Shown here in pieces: positions 1 to 4,498 of a DNA stretch of 8,427 nt (position 1 is the first letter of the stretch; every line of letters begins with the position of its first letter). The DNA is from an uncultured Ruminococcus sp. (GTDB lineage: Bacteria > Bacillota > Clostridia > Oscillospirales > Acutalibacteraceae): assembly GCA_951800855.1 (NCBI GenBank), contig CATOLC010000034.1, positions 1-8,427 of the forward strand, given 5' to 3'. A program made the translations under genes and the position numbers. The notes beneath the pieces were generated by a model, which ran no database searches, was not told where the DNA came from, and saw nothing but the letters and a program-made list of their open reading frames with translations.

Positions 1-2
1 AG

Positions 3-86
3 TACTCCATAGATAAGTTGATTTGGGAGTGCCCTAAAAGAGGATATGGTATCGAAAGATTGATAAAAATACTGCAAGCGTTTTAG
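3..86 (+). other. Possible 3' tail of an upstream ORF running into the MITE-like element
   Basis: The frame starting at position 3 is open from the window edge to TAG at 84-86 and reads 27 residues (YSIDKLIWECPKRG, then GYGIERLIKILQAF). Only about 7 codons lie outside the mobile element, so coding status cannot be judged here. If the element is removed, the same frame would continue through the right flank and end at TAA 210-212 with a tail reading WSSSEMFLYGF. That would place its stop just before the terminator of the convergent gene. This may be the altered end of a real gene, or chance openness. Confidence 0.2.
17..24. repeat. Left target-site duplication of the MITE-like element
   Basis: GTTGATTT here is identical to 170-177 and abuts the left inverted repeat exactly. 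The match continues two more bases (GG), but on this side those bases belong to the inverted repeat. Confidence 0.6.
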
Positions 87-169
87 CGTAAAGCACCTCT
101 TTAAATGCCAACTCAATAAAACCGATTTTACATATTTAACTTTCTTATATCAACGCATATGGCACTCCC
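25..169. mobile_element. MITE-like non-autonomous transposon, 145 bp
   Basis: The segment begins GGGAGTGCC (25-33) and ends with the exact reverse complement GGCACTCCC (161-169). Comparing the two ends over 23 nt (25-47 against the complement of 147-169) gives 17 matches, including an inner GATAT block, so the terminal inverted repeats are longer than the perfect 9 bp. The 8-bp sequence GTTGATTT lies immediately outside both ends, as expected for a target-site duplication. There is no transposase inside, and 145 bp is too short for one. A second internal inverted repeat, AAAGAGG (37-43) with CCTCTTT (96-102), could let a transcript fold. IS families with 8-bp duplications and GG-starting ends (for example IS1595, ISL3 or IS256-like) could mobilise it in trans. 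That assignment is inference and I cannot name the family. Confidence 0.65.
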
Positions 170-177
170 GTTGATTT
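170..177. repeat. Right target-site duplication of the MITE-like element
   Basis: GTTGATTT abuts the right inverted repeat (161-169) exactly and matches 17-24. Removing 25-177 in silico restores a single copy and an uninterrupted flank, which is what an empty insertion site would look like. Confidence 0.6.
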
Positions 178-215
178 GGAGTTCCAGCGAAATGTTTTTA
201 TATGGATTTTAAGAG

Positions 216-247
216 AAAAAACATAAAAGACCGGCTTAAATCCGGTC
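216..247 (-). terminator. Rho-independent terminator of the 256-624 gene
   Basis: Read on the minus strand, a 6-bp GC-rich stem GACCGG/CCGGTC (arms 242-247 and 229-234, 7-nt loop) is followed directly by a U-rich tail (TTTT, then ATG, then TTTTTT; 228 down to 216). It lies 8 nt beyond the stop codon of the minus-strand gene. There is no T-run on the plus side, so it should act in one direction only. Confidence 0.8.
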
Positions 248-255
248 AGAAATTA

Positions 256-624
256 TTATGATATAGGAATGTTTTTAGTCCGTTCGGTTTCCATAGGTTG
301 GTCATACTTACCTGGTCCATGTCTATATTCAAAGTTAAACTTTTTTGCAATTTTAGATGCTAAATATGCAACTTCTTGTTCAGTTGGCTGCTGTTTCACT
401 AGTTTGGGATTGGAAGTGGAAGTAAACTCACTAACTGAAAATTTTGCCAAACTGCTTTCGCCTGGGAGAACAGGTTGTTCTTGGAATTTAAATATCTTTT
501 GCAGTTTATTGCTGAATTCAACGCTCTGCGCATAAAGGGTATTCAGTTGTTCCAATTTTAGATTGTTATTTTTAGGCGCTATTGTAATATTTTTAGATGT
601 CGTTTCAATTATAATATCAGCCAT
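256..624 (-). CDS. Hypothetical soluble 122-aa protein
   Basis: I do not recognise this protein. It has no signal peptide or membrane segment and should be cytoplasmic. Residues 22-50 look like an amphipathic helix. Residues 51-80 are rich in Pro, Ser, Thr and Lys and probably flexible. Residues 81-111 form a second charged block ending in a short Gly/Pro turn (RHGPGKYDQP). The ATG at 624-622 is well supported: AAAGGAG (640-634) lies 9 nt upstream. The gene has a plausible promoter, a palindrome over the likely transcription start and a clean terminator, so it appears to be an independent single-gene unit divergent from the spoVAE-like gene. The plus-strand ORF overlapping it (269-535) has no ribosome binding site and is treated as a shadow. 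Gene reality is well supported; function is unknown. Confidence 0.75.
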   Translation of the reverse strand: MADIIIETTSKNITIAPKNNNLKLEQLNTLYAQSVEFSNKLQKIFKFQEQPVLPGESSLAKFSVSEFTSTSNPKLVKQQPTEQEVAYLASKIAKKFNFEYRHGPGKYDQPMETERTKNIPIS

Positions 625-647
625 ATCTCTCTACTCCTTTTAGTTTT

Positions 648-673
648 TTATACATAATTTATATTATGTATAA
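648..673. promoter_or_regulatory. 11+11 bp palindrome, candidate operator of the minus-strand gene
   Basis: TTATACATAAT (648-658) and its exact reverse complement ATTATGTATAA (663-673) flank a 4-nt centre, TTAT. The dyad lies between the candidate -10 and the SD of the minus-strand gene and covers the expected transcription start, a typical place for a repressor operator. The same sequence could fold as a weak AU hairpin in the 5' leader. AT-rich DNA makes short palindromes common, but 11 perfect pairs is long for chance. Confidence 0.45.
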
Positions 674-677
674 TTAT

Positions 678-706
678 ATAGTATCATATATACATTAAAA
701 CATCAA
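678..706 (-). promoter_or_regulatory. Candidate sigma-A promoter for the minus-strand hypothetical gene
   Basis: On the minus strand, TTGATG (706-701) and TACTAT (683-678) are separated by 17 bp, which puts the start near 671. The -10 matches the consensus at only 4 of 6 positions, and the whole region is AT-rich, so chance matches are likely. An alternative -10, TATAAT (678-673), has no good -35. Confidence 0.35.
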
Positions 707-862
707 TAAGATTTAATAATTTTGTATATTACAACTGAATTATGGCCTAACTTAATATTATAAATAATTTTATGGAAATAAGCTTAAATAAACTTGCCTA
801 TAAAATATTTGAAATAATTTTAATTATATTTAACAATTTATAGAATAAAACCAAGTATTTTG
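707..862. other. AT-rich divergent spacer
   Basis: This is the part of the spacer not covered by the dyads or the minus-strand promoter. It is very AT-rich and contains no open frame of useful length. Transcription of the spoVAE-like gene must start here or upstream. I looked for a sigma-G-type promoter (expected for spoVA genes) and found no convincing -35/-10 pair. Confidence 0.4.
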
Positions 863-877
863 GGGATAATTTATCCC
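863..877 (+). promoter_or_regulatory. 15-bp palindrome abutting the spoVAE-like ribosome binding site
   Basis: GGGATAA (863-869) and TTATCCC (871-877) are perfect reverse complements around a single T. The SD core AAAGGAG begins at 879, one base after the palindrome. As DNA it could be an operator. As RNA it could form GGGAT/ATCCC with a 5-nt loop right before the SD and so affect initiation or 5'-end stability. Confidence 0.45.
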
Positions 878-893
878 GAAAGGAGAGAATATC

Positions 894-1250
894 TTGGAAT
901 ATTTTAATGCTTTTTGGGTTGGAGGGCTTCTTTGCTTAATTGCTCAGATCCTTATTGACAAAACTAAACTGACTCCGGCAAGAATTTTGGTCTCTTATGT
1001 TATTGCTGGAGTAATTCTCACAGCTCTTGGCATTTATGAGCCCATAGTTCAGTACGCTGGAGCAGGAGCAACGGTTCCTTTATCTGGTTTTGGATATAGT
1101 ATGGCTAAGGGAGTGGTTGAAATGATACAAAAAGAAGGTCCTATTGGAATTATAGCTGGAGGGATAAGTTCAACAGCTGCGGGGATTTCAGCTGCTGTAT
1201 TTTTTGGTTATTTAGCATCTTTAATTGGAAAATCAACTGAAAAAGAGTAA
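894..1250 (+). CDS. spoVAE: Stage V sporulation protein AE-like (SpoVAE)
   Basis: This 118-aa, strongly hydrophobic protein resembles the SpoVAC/SpoVAE family of small inner spore-membrane proteins. In Bacillus these form the SpoVA channel that moves dipicolinic acid into the forespore and releases it at germination. Family-typical stretches are GGLLCLIAQILIDKTKLTPA near the N-terminus, GFGYSMAKGV around residue 65, and the C-terminal Gly/Ala-rich helix ending FFGYLASLIGK. About four membrane helices are expected, and the length is normal for the family. The start is TTG at 894, supported by AAAGGAG (879-885) 8 nt upstream; no in-frame ATG lies closer to the SD. In most spore formers spoVAE follows spoVAC and spoVAD. 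Here neither is adjacent within the window: a divergent gene lies upstream and a long gap downstream. It may be a solitary paralogue with the main operon elsewhere. Confidence 0.85.
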   Translation: MEYFNAFWVGGLLCLIAQILIDKTKLTPARILVSYVIAGVILTALGIYEPIVQYAGAGATVPLSGFGYSMAKGVVEMIQKEGPIGIIAGGISSTAAGISAAVFFGYLASLIGKSTEKE

Positions 1251-1653
1251 TTTTATTCTTGACAAAGCTATTATTCTCAGATATATGTTACTTGCTTGAG
1301 GCGTGGAGCTGTTACAATATGAAAAGAATGCATAGTTAATTTGTTTTGTCAGATGTCTTATGGATAATGATAATTCCAATTTGGCATTTGACAATATTTT
1401 AATGCCCGAGAAACTTTTACATATGGCAGTGCAAAAATAGATAGTGAATTGGGCAAACTAATCACGAGGTGGTTAGAAAAGGAGAAGAAAAAACCAAAAA
1501 TGGATGTGTGTTGCAGTACATATGCCGTTATTTAATCCTTTTTGTCCGCAAATTTACCCTGTTTATAAATTTGTTGATATCATTTTTTCTTCTCTTTATT
1601 TCTTTTCCTTTCGCTATCTTTTGTCTTCTATCTATTTTTAGCTCTGTCTTACG
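1251..1653. other. About 400-bp stretch without a convincing gene
   Basis: Right after the spoVAE-like stop there is a TTGACA (1259-1264) with TATATG 17 bp on, a possible weak promoter. Between 1360 and 1535 two short frames meet. ATG 1360 reads MDNDNSNLAFDNILMPEKLL and continues to TAG at 1438, while the neighbouring frame reads IDSELGKLITRWLEKEKKKP from 1437 to TAA 1533. One extra A in the A5 run at 1433-1437 would join them into a 58-codon ORF, so this could be a decayed gene. An inverted repeat GGCATT/AATGCC (1383-1388, 1401-1406) lies here too. Positions 1560-1650 form a strongly pyrimidine-rich tract. A GTG-started 63-codon frame (1469-1660) crosses the tract but lacks a properly spaced SD, and its hydrophobic sequence is what T-rich DNA encodes by default. 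I do not call it a gene. Confidence 0.35.
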
Positions 1654-1687
1654 TATTTAGATATTGACAAATAGTTATTTAGATATT
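1654..1687 (+). repeat. Two 12-bp direct repeats across the promoter, 22-bp period
   Basis: TATTTAGATATT occurs exactly at 1654-1665 and 1676-1687. The first copy ends inside the -35 hexamer. The second fills the end of the spacer and touches the first base of the -10. A period of 22 bp is close to two turns of the helix, so one regulator could bind both copies on the same face. This is a candidate operator pair; no regulator gene is identified. Confidence 0.5.
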
Positions 1688-1692
1688 ATAAT
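1664..1692 (+). promoter_or_regulatory. Perfect-consensus sigma-A promoter for the tandem paralogues
   Basis: TTGACA (1664-1669) and TATAAT (1687-1692) are both exact consensus hexamers with the optimal 17-bp spacer. The start should fall near 1699, giving a leader of about 27 nt before ATG 1726. Strong intrinsic vegetative expression is expected unless it is repressed. Confidence 0.85.
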
Positions 1693-1725
1693 CCAAATAA
1701 AATATTACTTAAAGGGGATTAAATC

Positions 1726-2094
1726 ATGAAATTTAGGATTTTTGCATTACTGCTTGGTTGTATGTGTATGTGCTTTTTGCCTTGCCTGGATGGAGTTGTT
1801 TGTGCAAGGACATCATCCAGTAGTGCAAGTGCTAAAGTTTCAGAGGATACAACATTGGGGCAAAAAATAGTGCAGAAATTAAAAAAGGTAAAAAAAGAAT
1901 TGATTATTATTGCGGTAGGTGTACCTTGTGTTGTGGCTATGCTTTGCGTAGAGAACCTATCTGCTCCAGTAGATTATGAAAATATATCTTGGTTTAAAAA
2001 GGCTGGATTCAGATCTTTAGAGGCTCTTGGAACAGGTGGTTTATTGGCGGTGATTTGTTCCCTTATTAGCGCAGGTATAAAAATATGTGAATAA
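1726..2094 (+). CDS. Small exported/membrane protein, tandem paralogue 1
   Basis: I do not recognise this 122-aa protein. Residues 1-27 look like a signal peptide or N-terminal anchor: basic start (MKFR), hydrophobic core, and a possible signal-peptidase site after VVCA. The core holds the cysteine pattern C12, C14, C16, C20. Residues 28-44 are small and polar (Ser/Ala/Thr-rich). Residues 45-58 are Lys-rich and helical. Residues 59-75 form one hydrophobic segment and 98-118 a second. The polar loop between them contains SAPVDY. The order signal, polar stretch, two helices is reminiscent of small pilin-like or holin-like proteins, but no family motif supports either. The start is ATG with AAAGGGG (1711-1717) 8 nt upstream. 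A consensus promoter precedes it, and it is 70% identical to the next gene. Confidence 0.8.
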   Translation: MKFRIFALLLGCMCMCFLPCLDGVVCARTSSSSASAKVSEDTTLGQKIVQKLKKVKKELIIIAVGVPCVVAMLCVENLSAPVDYENISWFKKAGFRSLEALGTGGLLAVICSLISAGIKICE

Positions 2095-2164
2095 AAGGAT
2101 ATGCTTATTAATCGATTTAAAAATTAAGCCTTTCTCTATATTAAATTAAGGGAGAGATTTGCTA

Positions 2165-2223
2165 TTGACAAATAATTATTTAAAAGTGGTTTTTTAAAAT
2201 AGAATATTAATTAAGGAGAATTA
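2165..2223 (+). promoter_or_regulatory. Degenerate promoter region and SD of paralogue 2
   Basis: The duplicated upstream sequence keeps TTGACA (2165-2170) and the following ATTATTTA-like spacer, but at the 17-bp position it has GGTTTT (2188-2193) instead of a -10. TAAAAT (2195-2200) and TAGAAT (2200-2205) are too far from that -35. The SD AAGGAG (2213-2218) remains good. No terminator is visible in 2095-2164, so paralogue 2 is probably transcribed mainly by read-through from the first promoter. Confidence 0.5.
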
Positions 2224-2227
2224 AATT

Positions 2228-2596
2228 ATGAAATTTAAGATTTTTGCATTGATACTTGGTTGTATGTGTATGTGCTTTTTGCCTTGCCTAAATGGCGTCG
2301 TTTGTGCAAAGGTATCCTCCATTAGTGCAAGTGCTACAGTTTCAGAGGACACAACAATGGGGCAAAAAATAGTGCAGAAATTAAAAAAGGTAAAAAAAGA
2401 ATTGATTATTATTGCGGTAGGTGTGCCCTGTTTTATGCTTATGCTTACCATAGGATTCTTATCTGCTCCCATAAATTATGAAAGCTTATCTTTGTTTGGA
2501 AAGGTTGTACAAAAGTCTTTAGATTTTATTGGGACAGCCAGTTTAGTGGCGGTACTTGGTTCCCTTATTAGCGTGGGAGTAAAAATTTGTTCGTAA
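2228..2596 (+). CDS. Small exported/membrane protein, tandem paralogue 2
   Basis: This is a second 122-aa copy of the unrecognised protein, aligning to the first without gaps and with 86 identical residues. Residues 1-68 are 60/68 identical, including the Cys-rich signal region (C12, C14, C16, C20, C26) and an identical 24-residue block at 45-68 spanning the Lys-rich helix and the start of the first membrane segment. Residues 69-122 are only 26/54 identical, although length and hydrophobic pattern are kept, and the end (SLIS, then KIC) is again shared. The ATG has AAGGAG 9 nt upstream. Its stop codon overlaps the SD of the HD-domain gene, so the two are likely co-translated. The minus-strand ORF over it is a shadow. 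Two related small membrane proteins side by side suggest a two-component assembly, but that is inference. Confidence 0.8.
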   Translation: MKFKIFALILGCMCMCFLPCLNGVVCAKVSSISASATVSEDTTMGQKIVQKLKKVKKELIIIAVGVPCFMLMLTIGFLSAPINYESLSLFGKVVQKSLDFIGTASLVAVLGSLISVGVKICS

Positions 2597-2605
2597 GGAT
2601 GATTA

Positions 2606-3196
2606 GTGTTAATGGCTTTAAAAGATGAGTTTATAGAGATTTATAAAAAAAATATATCACGAGATGGTTCCGAAGAACTTTTAAATTGGATATCAGGTAC
2701 GGACTTCTTTATCGCTCCGGCAAGCACGAAATTTCATTGCGCTTGTGAGGGCGGACTTGTTATGCACAGTTTAAATGTTTACAAAGTTTTAGTTGAAAAA
2801 TATTTTAACAGTGAAACGGATAATCTTGAAAGTTTTACGATTTGTGCCCTTTTGCATGATTTATGTAAGACGCAGTTTTATAAAGTGTCAACTAGAAATG
2901 TAAAAAATGAAATTACTGGGGCATGGGAGAAGCAACCGTTTTATCAGGTTGAAGATGCTTTTCCATACGGACATGGAGAAAAATCTGTATTTTTGATAGA
3001 GCGTTTTATGAGGCTGAAAACTTCAGAGGCGATGGCGATAAGATGGCATATGGGAGGTTTTGATGAATCGGCAAAAAGCGGAGGATTTTCGATAAGTTTG
3101 GCGTTCGATAAGTTCCCGCTCGCTGTAAAAATGCATATTGCTGACTTAGAAGCTACATATTTAATGGAAAAGCATACTTCTTCTGTAGCCCATTAA
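2606..3196 (+). CDS. HD-domain phosphohydrolase-like protein
   Basis: This 196-aa protein carries the hallmarks of the HD superfamily of metal-dependent phosphohydrolases: His44 and His54 (KFHCACEGGLVMHSLNVY), the HD pair His84-Asp85 (CALLHDLCK), His123 (PYGHGEKSVF), His148 (AIRWHMGG) and Asp180 (KMHIADLEA). This six-ligand layout suits a mono- or dinuclear metal site, and the family cleaves phosphomono- or phosphodiesters such as nucleotides. The substrate cannot be told from sequence. Related short HD proteins occur in Firmicutes genomes and their phages. There is no signal peptide, so it is cytoplasmic. The SD AAGGA (2595-2599) overlaps the stop of paralogue 2. GTG at 2606 (6 nt spacing) is the better start; ATG at 2612 (12 nt) is the alternative and would remove two residues. 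The 9-nt gap indicates an operon with the paralogues. Confidence 0.85.
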   Translation: MLMALKDEFIEIYKKNISRDGSEELLNWISGTDFFIAPASTKFHCACEGGLVMHSLNVYKVLVEKYFNSETDNLESFTICALLHDLCKTQFYKVSTRNVKNEITGAWEKQPFYQVEDAFPYGHGEKSVFLIERFMRLKTSEAMAIRWHMGGFDESAKSGGFSISLAFDKFPLAVKMHIADLEATYLMEKHTSSVAH

Positions 3197-3227
3197 TAAT
3201 TTAATGGCATTTGATATGTAAATTGGA

Positions 3228-3233
3228 TATAAT
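3228..3233 (+). promoter_or_regulatory. Candidate -10 box upstream of ackA
   Basis: An exact TATAAT lies in the 77-bp gap between the HD gene and ackA, 40 nt before the TTG start. No -35 with 16-18 bp spacing is good, and the TG dinucleotide upstream is one base off the extended -10 position. A separate ackA-dnaE promoter is plausible but not secure. Confidence 0.3.
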
Positions 3234-3273
3234 ATTATTAATCCTAAATGCATATCTGAGGACGGTGGAAATT

Positions 3274-4497
3274 TTGAAAGTGCTTTTGCTTAATGCTGGG
3301 AGTTCCTCATTAAAATTTGAGCTTATGGAAATGAAGAATGAAAAGGTTTTAATTAAAGGAGTATGCGAAAAAATTGGCTCAGAGCAATCATTTGTAAAAT
3401 GGCAAACTTGTGAGGACAACAATGTGAAAGAAAAAGATATTGAGCTAAAATCTCATAGGGATGCCTTTTACTTTATAAAGAATTTAATTTTTGATGAAGC
3501 TCTAGGGTATCTTAAAAATCCAGGTGATATTTCTGCAATTGGTCATAGGGTAGTTCATGGAGGGAAATATTTTAAAAGTGCTCAGCCTATAGATGACGAA
3601 GTACTTAGAGACATACAAGAATTAACAGAGCTTGCTCCCCTTCATAATCAGGCTAGCTTAGACGTTATTTTTCTATGTTGTGAATTTTTCGGGAGAGGTA
3701 TTTTACAAGTGGCAGTGTTTGATACTTCATTTTATTTTAATATGCCACCTAAGTCTTATATGTACGGAATTCCTTATAAATATTATGAAAAATACGGAAT
3801 AAGAAAATATGGATTTCACGGGACATCTCATAATTTTGTAAGCCAAGAGTGTGCAAAAATGCTAAATAGAAATCTTCAAGATTTAAAGATTATTTCTTGC
3901 CATTTGGGGAACGGATGTTCGATTACTGCAATCGATAAAGGCAAAGCTATCGATACCAGTATGGGATTTACTCCGCTTGATGGCATAATTATGGGAACCC
4001 GTTGTGGCTCTTTAGATTCATCGGTTGTAACTTTTATTGAAGAAAAAGAGAGTTTGCTTCCAAAAGAAGTAAATGAAATTTTAAATAGAGAATCTGGCCT
4101 TTTGGGGATATCAGGGATATCTAATGATGACAGAGAAATTATAAAAGCAATAGAAAAAGGAAATAAAAGGGCAATTTTGGCTCATGAAATGATGGATTAT
4201 CAAATAATTAAATATATAGGTGCATATTCTGCAGCGATGAATGGCCTTGATGCTTTGATATTTACAGCTGGTATAGGGGAGAACCAGTGGGTACACAGGG
4301 AAACCGTATGTGAGAATTTATCATTTATGGGAATAAGAATAGACAAAGGGGTGAATAAAGAAAAAATTCTTGGAAAAACAGGCGAAATTTCTGATAAAGA
4401 GTCAAAAATTAGGGTGTTTGTTATAGCAACGAACGAGGAATTAATGATTGCAAGAGAGACAGTTAAGTGTTTAAGAATAAAGGAACAGGGGGAATAA
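3274..4497 (+). CDS. ackA: Acetate kinase
   Basis: AckA interconverts acetyl phosphate plus ADP with acetate plus ATP, the ATP-yielding last step of fermentation to acetate. From the TTG at 3274 the protein is 407 aa, close to the usual 400, and opens with the family signature MKVLLLNAGSSSLKF, so upstream in-frame codons (including GTG 3265) are not needed. GAGGA (3258-3262) is the likely SD, spaced somewhat widely at 11 nt. Catalytic positions are visible: Asn7, Arg92 (GHRVVHGG), Asp150 (VFDTSF), His182 (YGFHGTSH), Asn213 (HLGNG), Arg243 (MGTR) and Glu389 (TNEE), plus the nucleotide-site FTAGIGEN at 330-337. After MGTR the sequence reads CGSLDSS where GDIDPA/S is more usual. The customary partner pta (phosphotransacetylase) is not adjacent. 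Its stop is 1 nt before dnaE, indicating translational coupling. Confidence 0.97.
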   Translation: MKVLLLNAGSSSLKFELMEMKNEKVLIKGVCEKIGSEQSFVKWQTCEDNNVKEKDIELKSHRDAFYFIKNLIFDEALGYLKNPGDISAIGHRVVHGGKYFKSAQPIDDEVLRDIQELTELAPLHNQASLDVIFLCCEFFGRGILQVAVFDTSFYFNMPPKSYMYGIPYKYYEKYGIRKYGFHGTSHNFVSQECAKMLNRNLQDLKIISCHLGNGCSITAIDKGKAIDTSMGFTPLDGIIMGTRCGSLDSSVVTFIEEKESLLPKEVNEILNRESGLLGISGISNDDREIIKAIEKGNKRAILAHEMMDYQIIKYIGAYSAAMNGLDALIFTAGIGENQWVHRETVCENLSFMGIRIDKGVNKEKILGKTGEISDKESKIRVFVIATNEELMIARETVKCLRIKEQGE

Positions 4498-4498
4498 G

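Noticed and set aside
269..535. 88-codon plus-strand ORF
   Set aside because: It lies wholly inside the better supported minus-strand gene and has no ribosome binding site.
720..840. Possible sigma-G promoter for the spoVAE-like gene
   Set aside because: GTATA near 724 has no acceptable -10 at 17-18 bp, and other AT-rich matches are no better than chance.
1383..1406. GGCATT/AATGCC inverted repeat as a terminator of the spoVAE-like gene
   Set aside because: Six-base stem with a 12-nt loop and no following T-run; it is also over 130 bp from the stop codon.
1420..1434. CATATGGCAGTGC resembling the right end of the MITE-like element
   Set aside because: Only about nine contiguous bases are shared, and no matching left end or flanking direct repeat is present.
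1469..1660. 63-codon GTG-started hydrophobic ORF
   Set aside because: No properly spaced Shine-Dalgarno; the hydrophobic sequence arises from a T-rich tract that gives Phe/Leu/Ser/Ile in every frame.
2121..2160. Repeats between the paralogues (AAATTAAG twice, TCTCT/AGAGA) as a terminator
   Set aside because: The inverted part is only 5 bp and no T-run follows; no stable hairpin.
3191..3206. CATTAA/TTAATG hairpin at the end of the HD gene
   Set aside because: Six A/T-dominated pairs overlapping the stop codon without a T-run; too weak to call a terminator.
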